DNA of 64,000 bases from Cyanobium sp. Tous-M-B4 (GTDB taxonomy: Bacteria > Cyanobacteriota > Cyanobacteriia > PCC-6307 > Cyanobiaceae): contig NZ_JAGQBA010000001.1 of NCBI RefSeq assembly GCF_024345395.1, positions 520,798 to 584,797 on the forward strand, written 5' to 3'. The notes beneath the pieces are model-generated. The model searched no databases and had not been told where the DNA came from. It saw nothing but the letters and a program-made list of their open reading frames with translations. This document shows, one piece after another, positions 17,117 to 27,145 of the stretch. The position numbers and the translations under genes are program-made. Numbering within the stretch: the first letter of the stretch is position 1; every line of letters begins with the position of its first letter.

Positions 17117-18286
17117 CTAGGGAGTGACTTCTGCTCCGGGCCGCTGCCAGCTGAGCCCGGCGGGCCCCTCCTGCCAGCGCAGGGTTTCCGCTAGGGGCAT
17201 GCCCAGCAGCATCTGGTCGAGGCTGCGGTCATCGCCCAGCACCCGCCGGGGCAGCACGGTGGCCGCGGCGATGGCCCGGGCCGGCTCACCGGTCCACTGG
17301 GCCAGGCGCCGCACCCCCTCCAGCAGCGGCAGGGTGACGCCGGCCAGGGTGCCGTCTTCCAGCCGGCAGCTGCCGTCGGCCACGATCAGCAAGCGCTCAT
17401 CCCAGCGGTGCTGGCCTTCGCCGAGGCCGTAGGGGGCCAGGGCATCGCTCACCAGCACTACCTGCTCTGGAGCCAGCCGCTGCAGCAGCACCGCCATGGT
17501 GGGGGCCACGTGCACCCCATCGGCGATCAGGCCGATTGCCACATCCCCCCGCAGGGCGGCAGCCGCCACCGGCCCTGGCGCGCGCCGGTGCATGTCAGGC
17601 ATGGCGTTGAAGGCATGGGTGAGCATCGTCACCCCGGCAGCGAAGGCGGCGTGGCTCTGGGCTTCCGTGGCCGCGCTATGGCCCAGGCTCACCACGATTC
17701 CCCGCTCGGCCAGGGCGGTGATCACGGCGCCAGCCCCCTCCAGTTCCGGGGCCAGGGTCACCAGGTCGATGTCGCTTTCAAAGCCGTCGATGCGCTGCAG
17801 CAGGGCGGCCAGGCTGGGGGCAGCCAGGTGCTGGGCGGGATGGGCGCCCCGGCGACTTGGTTCAAGGAAGGGACCCTCAAGGTGGGCGCCCAGTAGCTGG
17901 CAGCGGCCCGGTTGGTGGGCTGCTCGCGCCTCTGCCAGCACGGCCAGGGCCTGGCGCAGGGGTGCAACGCCGCAGGTCACCAGGGTGGGGCAGATCGCTT
18001 CGACACCATCGCGCCAGAGCAGCTCCAGCAGGGCCTCCAGCTGGGGGAGATCGGCCAACGTGAGCTCCGGAAAAGCCAGGCCCAGGCCGCCGTTGATCTG
18101 TAGATCCACCCCGGCCGGGCTGAGCCAGTCGCCGTGCCAGTCGTCACCGGCGGCCCGGCTGCCGGCGGGCAAAGGCTCCACCAGGCTGATCAGATCGTCG
18201 TCGTCAAGGCCGATGCGCCAGCGCTGGTTGGCGCCATGGCTGCAGCGCTGGGCCTGGGGCAGTCGCACATTGCTGAGCCAGCGCAT
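17117..18286 (-). CDS. nagA: N-acetylglucosamine-6-phosphate deacetylase
   Basis: A TIM-barrel amidohydrolase of about 389 residues that removes acetyl from GlcNAc-6-P during amino-sugar recycling. Key pieces are [22 protein letters not shown], the metal histidines in SLGHSAAT and [20 protein letters not shown] and the catalytic Asp in [12 protein letters not shown] start it at the ATG at 18284-18286 ([11 protein letters not shown]). An ATG at 18317-18319 would overlap the divergent purE start. It ends 26 bases before the chlM start. Confidence 0.92.
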   Translation of the reverse strand: MRWLSNVRLPQAQRCSHGANQRWRIGLDDDDLISLVEPLPAGSRAAGDDWHGDWLSPAGVDLQINGGLGLAFPELTLADLPQLEALLELLWRDGVEAICPTLVTCGVAPLRQALAVLAEARAAHQPGRCQLLGAHLEGPFLEPSRRGAHPAQHLAAPSLAALLQRIDGFESDIDLVTLAPELEGAGAVITALAERGIVVSLGHSAATEAQSHAAFAAGVTMLTHAFNAMPDMHRRAPGPVAAAALRGDVAIGLIADGVHVAPTMAVLLQRLAPEQVVLVSDALAPYGLGEGQHRWDERLLIVADGSCRLEDGTLAGVTLPLLEGVRRLAQWTGEPARAIAAATVLPRRVLGDDRSLDQMLLGMPLAETLRWQEGPAGLSWQRPGAEVTP

Positions 18287-18312
18287 GGGCAGAAGGGCCG
18301 CCAGACGGGACA

Positions 18313-18906
18313 ATGCCATTCTCCGCCTGCGGCCGTGTGGTTGCCTTCTCTTCTGCCGGACCGTCATCGGGATCGCCCCAAGCTGCCCCTGCACCCCAGG
18401 TGGCAGTGGTGATGGGTAGCGACTCAGACCTGCCCACCATGCAGCCGGCGGTGCAGGTGCTGGAGCAGTTTGGGGTGGCGGTAGAGGTGCGGGTGCTCTC
18501 GGCCCATCGCACTCCCCTGGAGATGGTGGAATTTGCCCAGATGGCCCGCGGGCGCGGCTTCAAGGTGATCGTCGCCGGCGCCGGCGGCGCCGCCCATCTG
18601 CCTGGCATGGTGGCGGCCCTCACCACCCTGCCGGTAATCGGCGTGCCGGTGCAAAGCCGGGCCCTATCGGGTGTGGATTCGCTCCATTCGATCGTGCAGA
18701 TGCCCGCTGGTATCCCGGTGGCCACGGTGGCGATCGGTAATGGCCTCAACGCCGGCCTGCTGGCGGCGCAGATCCTGGCCACCGCTGATCCCCGCCTCGC
18801 CCAGGAGATCTCGGACTACCGCGATGGGTTGCACGGCCAGGTAACGGCCAAGGACACCCGGCTGCAGCAGCTGGGCAGCCGGGCTTACCTGGAGCAGATG
18901 GGCTGA
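18313..18906 (+). CDS. purE: N5-carboxyaminoimidazole ribonucleotide mutase
   Basis: A 197-residue cytosolic enzyme of de novo purine synthesis. [10 protein letters not shown], the active-site [23 protein letters not shown] and the [15 protein letters not shown] loop are class I PurE features. About 33 Pro/Ala/Ser-rich residues precede the first strand, so translation may start later than the ATG at 18313. Its stop overlaps the start of the next gene. Confidence 0.95.
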   Translation: MPFSACGRVVAFSSAGPSSGSPQAAPAPQVAVVMGSDSDLPTMQPAVQVLEQFGVAVEVRVLSAHRTPLEMVEFAQMARGRGFKVIVAGAGGAAHLPGMVAALTTLPVIGVPVQSRALSGVDSLHSIVQMPAGIPVATVAIGNGLNAGLLAAQILATADPRLAQEISDYRDGLHGQVTAKDTRLQQLGSRAYLEQMG

Positions 18907-20018
18907 TGCTGGAACGGCTCGTTCTGCCTCCCTGGCTCAAGGCCGGCCTGGCCCTGCCCCTGCTGGTGCTCAACCTCTGGGTGCTGCGCCAACTGCTGCT
19001 GCCCCTGGCACCCTTCCCGGCCCTATTTGTGGCGGCGGCCCTGATCGGCTTTCTGCTGGATCTGCCCAGCCGCTGGCTGATGGGCCGTGGTCTGCCGCGC
19101 TGGCTTGCCTACGCCCTGGTGGTGGGGGTGAGTGTGGGCCTGATCGGCCTGGCCGCCGTCTGGCTGGTGCCCCGGCTGATCGAGCAGCTGGGCGAGCTGA
19201 TCACGGCCCTGCCCGGCTGGTTGGCCCAGGGGGAAACCCTGTTGCAGCAGCTGCAGGCCTGGGCGGTGACGCGCGGGCTGCCCACCGATTTCGGCGACCT
19301 CAGCAGCGAGCTGCTCACCCGCACAAGCCAGCTGGCCCGCCAATTTAGCCAGCAGCTGCTGAGCTTGCTTGGCACCACCGTGGGCCTCACGGTCAACACC
19401 GTGATCGTGCTGGTGCTGGCGGTGTTTCTGCTGCTGGGAGGGGAGGGCATCAGTGCCGGCCTGGCCCAGTGGCTGCCGCCGCGGGTGCGGGAGCTGGTGG
19501 TGGCCACCTTGAACCGCACCTTCCGCGGCTACTTCGCCGGCCAGGTGGTGCTGGCGTTGATCCTCAGCCTGGCCCAGATCGTGGTGTTCACCTTGCTGGG
19601 CATTCCCTATGGCGTGTTGTTTGCGGTGGCGATCGGCTTCACCACCCTGGTGCCCTATGCCAGTGCCCTCACGATCGTGGCGGTGAGCGTGCTGCTCGCC
19701 CTGGATGATCCCCGCACGGGCCTGGAAGTGCTGGCCGCCGCCATCAGCGTGGGCCAGGTGGTGGACCAGGTGATCCAGCCCCGGCTGATGGGGCGGATCG
19801 TGGGGCTCCAGCCGGCCTGGCTGTTGATCAGCCTGCCGGTCGGAGCTCGCCTGGGCAGCCTGCTGGGCCTGGGGGATCTGCTCGGCTTGGTGCTGGCGGT
19901 GCCGGTGGCCAGCTGCGCCAAGACCTTTCTCGATGCCTGGGGCGACCAGCTTCGCGCCGGGGAGGTGCCGGTGGTCAGCTCCCCGGCGGGATCACGCCCT
20001 GAGCCGCCAGATAGCTGA
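18906..20018 (+). CDS. AI-2E family transporter (PerM-like permease)
   Basis: A 370-residue membrane protein with seven or eight helices. It has the family pattern: two helix pairs, a long amphipathic segment (about residues 95-150, rich in LLQQL and QFSQQLL), and the conserved C-terminal block GYFAGQVVLALILSLAQIVV, PYASALTIVAVSVLL, QVVDQVIQPRLMGRIVGLQP. The family exports small molecules or ions; the substrate here is unknown. It starts at the last base of purE and its 3' end overlaps cysC by 44 bases. Confidence 0.9.
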   Translation: MLERLVLPPWLKAGLALPLLVLNLWVLRQLLLPLAPFPALFVAAALIGFLLDLPSRWLMGRGLPRWLAYALVVGVSVGLIGLAAVWLVPRLIEQLGELITALPGWLAQGETLLQQLQAWAVTRGLPTDFGDLSSELLTRTSQLARQFSQQLLSLLGTTVGLTVNTVIVLVLAVFLLLGGEGISAGLAQWLPPRVRELVVATLNRTFRGYFAGQVVLALILSLAQIVVFTLLGIPYGVLFAVAIGFTTLVPYASALTIVAVSVLLALDDPRTGLEVLAAAISVGQVVDQVIQPRLMGRIVGLQPAWLLISLPVGARLGSLLGLGDLLGLVLAVPVASCAKTFLDAWGDQLRAGEVPVVSSPAGSRPEPPDS

Positions 20019-20631
20019 GCACCACGGCCACCGAATCCTCCAGGCTCTGGGCGCCGGTGTCCACCCGTAGCTCGGGCTGCTCGGGGGCTTCATAGGGGCT
20101 GGAGATGCCGGTGAACTCCTTGATCTCGCCGGCCCGGGCCTTGGCATAGAGCCCCTTGGTGTCGCGCTGCTCGCAGGTGCCTAGGTCGGCGGCGCAGTGG
20201 ATCTCGATGAAGTCGCCGGCATCGACCAGGGCGCGGGCCTTGTCGCGGTCGGCCTTGAAGGGCGACACGAAGGCGGTGAGCACCACCACACCCGCATCGA
20301 GGAACAGTTTGCTCACCTCGCCGATGCGGCGGATGTTCTCCTCGCGGGCGGCGTCGGAGAAGCCCAGGTCCTTGCAAAGGCCGTGGCGGATGTTGTCTCC
20401 ATCGAGCACGTAGCAGGAGAGCCCCCGTTCAAACAGGGCGGAGTTCACGGCGTTGGCCAGGGTGCTCTTGCCCGAGCCGCTCAGGCCGGTGAACCAAAGG
20501 ATGGCGCTGCGGTGGCCCTGCTGTTCGGCCCGGGCTGCCCGGTCCACCGTGGTGTGGTGCCAGGCGATGTTGGTGGAGGCTCCCTGGTTGGTGAGTTCGC
20601 CGTAGGTGGGGGTGGAGGGAGCGGCGGACAT
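19975..20631 (-). CDS. cysC: Adenylylsulfate (APS) kinase
   Basis: A 218-residue kinase that phosphorylates APS to PAPS in sulfate assimilation. The Walker A motif GLSGSGKST is at residues 49-57. LDGDNIRHGLCKDLGFS, the APS-binding FVSPFKADRD and GLYAKARAGEIKEFTGISSP are diagnostic. ATG is at 20629-20631. Its end overlaps the AI-2E transporter gene by 44 bases, convergent. Confidence 0.96.
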   Translation of the reverse strand: MSAAPSTPTYGELTNQGASTNIAWHHTTVDRAARAEQQGHRSAILWFTGLSGSGKSTLANAVNSALFERGLSCYVLDGDNIRHGLCKDLGFSDAAREENIRRIGEVSKLFLDAGVVVLTAFVSPFKADRDKARALVDAGDFIEIHCAADLGTCEQRDTKGLYAKARAGEIKEFTGISSPYEAPEQPELRVDTGAQSLEDSVAVVLSYLAAQGVIPPGS

Positions 20632-20642
20632 CGGTGCTGGGC

Positions 20643-20750
20643 GTTGGGACGGATCGGGCCATTCTCCCCTGTGCCTCGCGTCAGGCCCTTGAGACGGCCC
20701 AACCGTTCGATCCCGATTCGCTTTACGACGAGCAGGGCTTGCCGTCGTGA
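20643..20750 (+). pseudogene. Possible antitoxin 3' remnant upstream of vapC
   Basis: A frame reading ETAQPFDPDSLYDEQGLPS ends with a TGA (20748-20750) that overlaps the toxin GTG, as an antitoxin C-terminus would. Upstream there is no ATG, GTG or TTG in frame before the divergent cysC start, so a complete antitoxin is not present. It could be a trimmed VapB or a chance frame. Confidence 0.45.
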
Positions 20751-21118
20751 TTCTGGATACTTTTGTGCTGCTCGCAATTCTTCAGCGAGAACCTGGGTGG
20801 GAGCGACACCAGCAGGCGCTCGAGCAAGCTGAAGTCCTACGACTGTCCGCAGGCACCCTGCAGGAGCTGCTGCTGCTTGCTCACTGCCGTCGTGTGCTCG
20901 AACCGATGCGGACGTTGCTGGATCTCATTGATCCTGATGTGGTGCCGGTGGATGCGGATATGGCAGAGCGCGCTCTCGGCATCTTTAAGCGTTTTGGCAA
21001 GGGTCAGGGCCATCCCGCCCAGCTCAACTTCGGGGATTGTTTTGCGGCGGCACTTGCTGAGCGTGACCAATTGCCCCTTGGCTACATCGGCGACGATTTC
21101 AGCAAGGCGGGCTTCTGA
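20747..21118 (+). CDS. vapC: VapC-type PIN-domain toxin
   Basis: A 123-residue PIN-domain ribonuclease. The four expected acidic residues are visible: Asp4 in ILDTFVLL, Glu40 in GTLQELL, Asp97 in NFGDCFAAALA and Asp116/117 in GDDFSKAGF. FGKGQGHPAQLNFGD is a typical VapC stretch. Toxins of this family cleave tRNA or rRNA when freed of their antitoxin. The start is a GTG overlapping the stop of a short upstream frame; no full antitoxin gene is seen, so it may be an orphan. Confidence 0.85.
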   Translation: MILDTFVLLAILQREPGWERHQQALEQAEVLRLSAGTLQELLLLAHCRRVLEPMRTLLDLIDPDVVPVDADMAERALGIFKRFGKGQGHPAQLNFGDCFAAALAERDQLPLGYIGDDFSKAGF

Positions 21119-21127
21119 GCTTGCGCG

Positions 21128-21472
21128 TCAGCCTCCCGCCTGCTTGGGCCGGTAGCCGGCCTGCTCCAGCGCCCCCAGGGCCACGGCCACCTGGTCTCCC
21201 TGCAGCTCGATCACGCCGTCTTTGACGGTGCCGCCTGTTCCGGCAATGGCCTTGAGCTGTTTGAGCAGGGTCTTTAGCTCGGCTTCCGGCGCCTCAAGGC
21301 CCGTGATCGCTGTCACTAGTTTTCCGCCTTTGCCGGCCTTGGTGCGCTGCACCCTCACCTGCTGCTGGGCCTTTGGGCTGGGTGCGCCCGTTGGGCCGGA
21401 CCCAGCCGGGGTGGGCCTGGCCGTGCTTGCGGAGTTGCTGCTGAATTCCTGCCAGCCGCCTTTTCTTGCCAT
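21128..21472 (-). CDS. SUI1/eIF1-family translation factor (YciH-like)
   Basis: A 114-residue protein with a disordered Ser/Thr/Pro-rich N-terminus of about 40 residues and a C-terminal SUI1 domain: VRVQRTKAGKGGKLVTAITG, LKQLKAIAGTGGTVKDG, IELQGDQ and LEQAGYRPK. Bacterial members bind the small ribosomal subunit and affect start-codon choice. Convergent with vapC, leaving a nine-base gap. Confidence 0.92.
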   Translation of the reverse strand: MARKGGWQEFSSNSASTARPTPAGSGPTGAPSPKAQQQVRVQRTKAGKGGKLVTAITGLEAPEAELKTLLKQLKAIAGTGGTVKDGVIELQGDQVAVALGALEQAGYRPKQAGG

Positions 21473-21506
21473 GCCGAACCCTGCGCCTTAGTCCTGAGTT
21501 TGATAG

Positions 21507-21754
21507 GCGCTACTTCCCCAGGATCGCGCCTGCCTCAGCACCAATGAGCTCCTGACCCTTTGCCGGGGCGAGGAGCAGTAATGCTGTTTGTGAATTCGAG
21601 CGTGATCCTCGACGTGATCACGGCGGATCCCCACTGGGCCGCCTGGAGTCCCACCCAGCTCGCCCATGCCCTGCTGGAGTCCCCGGAACTGATCACCAGG
21701 GATGAGCGCCACTATCGCCAGGCATTTTCCGGTTTGAAATTAATCCTGCCCTGA
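21507..21754 (+). pseudogene. Decayed vapBC toxin-antitoxin locus
   Basis: An antitoxin tail (ending STNELLTLCRGEEQ, stop 21579-21581) overlaps the ATG of a 57-residue frame at 21581-21754. That frame has a PIN N-terminus (MLFVNSSVILDVITADPHW) directly joined to a PIN C-terminus (LITRDERHYRQAF), with the middle of the domain missing. The usual first Asp (VDS) is Asn here. The antitoxin N-terminus is also gone: its frame opens only at 21507. Both partners appear dead; the internal deletion removed very roughly 75 codons. Confidence 0.75.
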
Positions 21755-21795
21755 GCCCCCACTCCATAGGTGACGACCAGCGATAGAACGAGGTG

Positions 21796-22182
21796 TTAGG
21801 CCCTTGCCAGCAGCAGGCGCCAGCCCTCGATCAGCATCACGATCACCCAGGCCCCCATGCATATGCTCACGGCGGCAGCGGCGATGTCCTTGGTGGCCCC
21901 GATCTGGGGTGCGCGCTCCGGCTGCACGTAGTCGCACAGCTCCTCGAGGGCGGTGTTGAGCAGTTCGGCTGAAAGCACCAACGCCGTGGTCACCAGCACC
22001 AGACCGAAATCCAGCCAGGCCCGCTGGGCGAAGGCGATCGCCAGGAGCCCAGCTGCCAGCACTACCTTGTAGGCCACTGCCTTGTCGCGCATGGCCAGGC
22101 GCAGGCCGTGGCAGATAACGCGCATTTTGCGCAGTGGCTCGTAGGGCCTGGGGGTGGTGGTTGGCATCAGCCCATCATCCAC
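21796..22182 (-). CDS. dgkA: Diacylglycerol/undecaprenol kinase family protein
   Basis: A 128-residue membrane kinase with three helices (VVLAAGLLAIAFAQ, LDFGLVLVTTALVLSAELL, AAAAVSICMGAWVIVMLIEG). The DgkA catalytic signature reads AELLNTALEELCDYV with KDIAAAAV. It recycles diacylglycerol or undecaprenol by phosphorylation. The ATG at 22180-22182 gives a short polar leader; an ATG at 22165-22167 is also possible. Divergent from trpB. Confidence 0.9.
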   Translation of the reverse strand: MDDGLMPTTTPRPYEPLRKMRVICHGLRLAMRDKAVAYKVVLAAGLLAIAFAQRAWLDFGLVLVTTALVLSAELLNTALEELCDYVQPERAPQIGATKDIAAAAVSICMGAWVIVMLIEGWRLLLARA

Positions 22183-22294
22183 CCGTCAGCTTGAGCAGGC
22201 CCATTAGCTCTCTCACCTCTTTGCGCCCGTGACCGTTCTTTGCGCCCTTGGCCGTGGCCGCTTCTTACGCTGAGTTGATATTGCTCCGACACCG

Positions 22295-23566
<1,272 letters not shown>

Positions 23567-23582
23567 CCCCAGCCTGCTGGCA

Positions 23583-24053
23583 TCAGCCCAAGACCGGGAA
23601 GTCGAAACGATTGCCGAAAAGCGAAAACAGCACCTGCCACAGGTTGGGGTGCTCCTTGATCTCCTCGGCCGCCGCGCTCTCGATTGATTGCAGCTGATCG
23701 GGGCTCAGCTCGAGGCCGGTGGCAAGACGAGAAAGGATCTCGCGCTCTTGCTCGCAGATGAATTCATCATCCTGCTGGTGCCTTGATGCGGAAGCCACCA
23801 TCACGGCGGTTTTCATGGCCAGTTCCCGTTGCTCCGGATTTATCAAGGCGGCCAGCTCCTCGATGCAGGCTGGATCAGATACCTGATCTTCCCAGGTGAC
23901 GAATTTGGCCTGGAGTTTGTATTGCTCGCTTAGCGACTCCAGAAGACTTTCTTCTTCAAGGGAGACCCCACCGTCGGCCAGCGCGACCAGGTTGAGAAGT
24001 CTCAGGATCACTCCTGCCGATTGGTGATCCACGCGGGTGTTCGGATTGGACAA
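23583..24053 (-). CDS. TerB-family protein
   Basis: A 156-residue helical acidic protein. LLNLVALADGGVSLEEESLL matches the TerB first helix with its acidic metal site, and MKTAVMVASASRHQQDDEFI with CEQEREILSRLATGL is the second half. TerB proteins bind metal and are linked to tellurite or envelope stress, but function here is unproven. Convergent with trpB; lies downstream of hrcA. Confidence 0.8.
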   Translation of the reverse strand: MSNPNTRVDHQSAGVILRLLNLVALADGGVSLEEESLLESLSEQYKLQAKFVTWEDQVSDPACIEELAALINPEQRELAMKTAVMVASASRHQQDDEFICEQEREILSRLATGLELSPDQLQSIESAAAEEIKEHPNLWQVLFSLFGNRFDFPVLG

Positions 24054-24091
24054 GTCATCAGGGTACTAATCGTAGTTGGGAAAATATTGAG

Positions 24092-25081
24092 TTAACCCAA
24101 AAGCCTTTCCAGTGCCTGGGCCACCGAGCCCACGGCGGCTCGGGCCGTGGCGTAGGCCATGCGCATTGGCCCCACTAGGGCCACCTGGCCCACGCCGCCG
24201 TCGCCGCTGCGGTAGTTGGCCTGCACCACGGCGCACTGGTGCAGGGCCCGGTGGGGATGCTCAGCGCCGATCCAAATGCCCGGCTGGGGCAGGAGCTGTT
24301 GGGGCGCATCCTCCACCAGCTCCACTAAGGGGCGCAGGCTGAGGGTCTGGCTGAATTCCGGCTGGGCCAGCAGGCCAGCTAGCCCCGTCGCCACAGCGCC
24401 TTCGCCCTCTAGCTGCCGCGACTGCCCATGGCTAGCCAGCGCTTGGCGCAATACCGCGCCGCTGCTGCTGAGGTGGGAGGGCAGGGCGGCCCAGTCGATG
24501 CTGCCGCCATCCAGCTGGGCCGCGACCCAGCGCTCCAGGGACGCCAGTTCCGCTACCGCAAGGCACGGCAGCCGCAAGTTGAGGCTGCTGGCGGTGGCGC
24601 CCCCCTCCACCAGGAACACCAGCAGGCGTTCACCACTGGCCACCAGTCGTAGGGCCTGCAGCTGGGACTGCTGACGTTGGGGCCTGGTGATCAGGCTGAG
24701 CAGGCCTGTGAGATCTGCCAGGCGCCGGCTCAGATGCAGCAGCAGATCGTCGAGGGCTGCCCACTGCAGGCTGAGTCCGGTGAGTTCGCGCTCCAGCTGC
24801 AGGGCGGCCGCACCTGGCGCGGGCAGCAGCTGATCAACGTAGGTGCGGTAGCCCTGCTGGCTGGGGATTCGGCCAGCGGAGGGGTGGGGCTGGGTGAGCA
24901 GGCCACGCTGCTCCAGGGCCCCCATGGCTGAACGTACCGTCGCCGGGCTGGCCTGCAGGCCAAAACGGCGCACCAGGGTCTGGCTGCCCACCGGCTCCAT
25001 CGTGTCGACGTAGTGGCGAACGGCGAGCTGCAGTACTTCCTGCTGCCTGGCGGGCAAGGGCCTAGGGGAGGCGGACTGCAA
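24092..25081 (-). CDS. hrcA: Heat-inducible transcription repressor
   Basis: A 329-residue HrcA: an N-terminal winged helix (RQQEVLQLAVRHYVDTMEPV, then GSQTLVRRFGLQASPATVRS and HPSAGRIPSQQGYRTYVD) plus a GAF-like effector part ending LVGPMRMAYATARAAVGSVA. It represses chaperone genes by binding CIRCE operators, using GroE as a cofactor. No CIRCE element was found beside it. It is downstream of the rhodanese gene on the same strand. Confidence 0.95.
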   Translation of the reverse strand: MQSASPRPLPARQQEVLQLAVRHYVDTMEPVGSQTLVRRFGLQASPATVRSAMGALEQRGLLTQPHPSAGRIPSQQGYRTYVDQLLPAPGAAALQLERELTGLSLQWAALDDLLLHLSRRLADLTGLLSLITRPQRQQSQLQALRLVASGERLLVFLVEGGATASSLNLRLPCLAVAELASLERWVAAQLDGGSIDWAALPSHLSSSGAVLRQALASHGQSRQLEGEGAVATGLAGLLAQPEFSQTLSLRPLVELVEDAPQQLLPQPGIWIGAEHPHRALHQCAVVQANYRSGDGGVGQVALVGPMRMAYATARAAVGSVAQALERLLG

Positions 25082-25126
25082 GCGGGCGCCGCAGGAGTGA
25101 GGCGATCGTACGCAGCCCAGCGGGTG

Positions 25127-25483
25127 TCAGTAGCGGGGTACGGCCGGATCCACCTCCACACTCCAGGCGTCGATGCCCCCTTGCACGTTCCAGACCGCAC
25201 CAAAGCCGTGTTCCTGCATCAGCCAGCAGCCCAGATGCCAGCTGCGCACGCCGGCGTGGCACAGCACGGCTACGGGTCGGTCGCGGTCGAGCAGCTGGTT
25301 GAGCTGGCCAATCCACTCGTTAGATCGGCCTAGGGGCAGATGCACCACGGCATGGGGCAGGCGGGCCAATTCCAGTTCGGTGTCTTCGCGCACGTCCACC
25401 AGCTGGATCGCCTCGCCCCGCTCCAGCCGCTCTTGCAGGTCGCGGGCCCGGATTGTCTGCGGTGTCGTCTCGATAGGTGCCAT
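25127..25483 (-). CDS. Single-domain rhodanese
   Basis: A 118-residue sulfurtransferase. The active-site loop CHAGVRS begins at Cys75 after VAVL, and IQLVDVREDTELELARLPHA is the typical CH2A-like motif. It moves sulfane sulfur to an acceptor not identified here. I start it at the ATG at 25481-25483; the open frame extends upstream without rhodanese similarity. The gene precedes hrcA by 45 bases and diverges from the DUF3352 gene. Confidence 0.9.
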   Translation of the reverse strand: MAPIETTPQTIRARDLQERLERGEAIQLVDVREDTELELARLPHAVVHLPLGRSNEWIGQLNQLLDRDRPVAVLCHAGVRSWHLGCWLMQEHGFGAVWNVQGGIDAWSVEVDPAVPRY

Positions 25484-25537
25484 GGCGGGCAGACGGGGTG
25501 GCTTGGGGTCAAGATGGACCCATCCTGCGTGGGGCGC

Positions 25538-27145
25538 ATGAAGGCCCGCCCGTTTTTGGCGGTCGTGCTGGCGGTGACATTGCTGTTGCTGAGCCTGGCG
25601 GCGGGTGGCTGGTGGCTGGTGCTGCAGCGCTCCCCCCTGCAGCTGCAGCACCAGCAGCTGGTTTCGCCCCGGGCGGCCCGCTTTGTGCCCCGCCAAGCCG
25701 CCCTGAGCCTCTATTTGCTCAGCGATGGCGAGCAGCCGGTGGGTTACGCCCGGGCGGTGGCTCCCCCCCGCCAGCGCCGCCAGGCGGCTGAGGCGGTCGC
25801 CGGCCTTAGGGATGGTGCTTTCGCTGCTGCCGGCCTCGACTATCCCGGCGAGCTGGCCCCCTGGTTGGGCCGCGAACTCGGCTTTGCCCTACTGGCCTCA
25901 GAGCCCGGGGCGGCGCCCGATGGCTGGTTGCTGGCCCTGCGCAGTCGCGACGCTGACGGCGCCCGCCGCTTCCTGCAGCGCTTCTGGCAGACCCGCAGTC
26001 TTGCGGGCACCGACCTGCAGATCAGCAGCTACCGCGGCATGGGCTTGATCAGTGGCCGTGGTGCCCTGGTGGGCACCAGCCCGGTGCCGATCGCTACGGC
26101 GCTGATCGACGACGACCTGGTGTTGATCGCGTCGGGTCGGGGGGTGCTGGAGCAGGCCCTTGACGTCTCCCAGATCGATGAGCTCAACCAAGCGGCCAGC
26201 CCCCGCTTTAAGCAGGCGGTGCAGCGCCTTGAGCAGGGGGCGCTGCTGCTCACAGCCCGGCCAGAAACCCTGGGGCCCTGGTTGGGGTTGCCGGGTGAGT
26301 TCACGGCGCCTGGGGTCGTGCAGGAGCTGGTGGCCAGCCTGCGCCCCGATAACCGCTCCTTGGAGCTGGAGGCCCTGCTGCAGTTCGCTGCAGATGCCGC
26401 AGTGCCGGTTCCCTCGGCCACGGGCACTACGGAAATTGACCCCACAGGAGCAGTCTTATTGGAGGCCCTGCAGGGCCCCTCAGAGAGCCTGGCCCTGATC
26501 CAGCGCCCCGCCGCTTGGCCGGCCTACTGGCAGCCCCTGCTGGCGGCAGTGCTGCAGGCTGAGCCGGGATCTTTCCCGGCCTTGGTGACCGCCGCCGCCG
26601 ATGGCCCACTGCTGCGCAGTGAGGCAAGTCAGGGCTGGCTGCTGGGCACTGGCGTCGACCAACCGCAGCCGGAGGCCCTCGCTGGGGTGCTGGCTGCCGA
26701 GGGATTGATCGCCGCGCCGCTGCCGGTGGAAGGGGATCCCGATCTGCGGGTCTGGACCAGGCTGGAGGCTGGCCAGGCTGGACGCCGATTCGCTCGCGGC
26801 GATGCCAACCAGCTGCAGGCCAGCCTGGAGGGCGCCCGCTCCAGCCAGGGCCGCCTGGCCTGGTGGGGTCAGACCCTGGCGGTGCTGCAGGAGCAGCGTG
26901 ACTCCCGCAAGCCGCCCCGGCTGCGGCTGGAGCAGCTCGCCGGCCTCGATCTACCCCAGGCTCCCCTGCAGTGGGCTATGGCGGCGGGCCGGGCCCAGCC
27001 CTTGCTGCAGCGCTGGAGCACCTGGCAGCTGTTGTCGGCCCTGGCCGGCCAGCCCCTGGCCCCGGCCGTGCAGAGCCTGAGCCTGGGCTGGGAAGCGCAG
27101 CCTGACGCCAACCTGCACCTCAAGGCCCACCTTGAATTCGGTTGA
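25538..27145 (+). CDS. DUF3352 family protein, membrane-anchored
   Basis: A 535-residue protein with an N-terminal anchor (MKARPFLAVV, then LAVTLLLLSLAAGGWWLV) and a long extracytoplasmic part. Segments such as FVPRQAALSLYLLSDGEQPVG, PWLGRELGFALL, IDDDLVLIASGRGVLEQALD and GQRLA-type repeats fit the cyanobacterial DUF3352 family. Function is unknown. ATG at 25538 is chosen; an in-frame ATG at 25514 is also possible. It overlaps or abuts sixA at 27145. Confidence 0.85.
   Translation: MKARPFLAVVLAVTLLLLSLAAGGWWLVLQRSPLQLQHQQLVSPRAARFVPRQAALSLYLLSDGEQPVGYARAVAPPRQRRQAAEAVAGLRDGAFAAAGLDYPGELAPWLGRELGFALLASEPGAAPDGWLLALRSRDADGARRFLQRFWQTRSLAGTDLQISSYRGMGLISGRGALVGTSPVPIATALIDDDLVLIASGRGVLEQALDVSQIDELNQAASPRFKQAVQRLEQGALLLTARPETLGPWLGLPGEFTAPGVVQELVASLRPDNRSLELEALLQFAADAAVPVPSATGTTEIDPTGAVLLEALQGPSESLALIQRPAAWPAYWQPLLAAVLQAEPGSFPALVTAAADGPLLRSEASQGWLLGTGVDQPQPEALAGVLAAEGLIAAPLPVEGDPDLRVWTRLEAGQAGRRFARGDANQLQASLEGARSSQGRLAWWGQTLAVLQEQRDSRKPPRLRLEQLAGLDLPQAPLQWAMAAGRAQPLLQRWSTWQLLSALAGQPLAPAVQSLSLGWEAQPDANLHLKAHLEFG

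Noticed and set aside
21488..21712. A minus-strand protein over the vapBC remnant
   Set aside because: It has no domain and is explained by the opposite strand's toxin relic.
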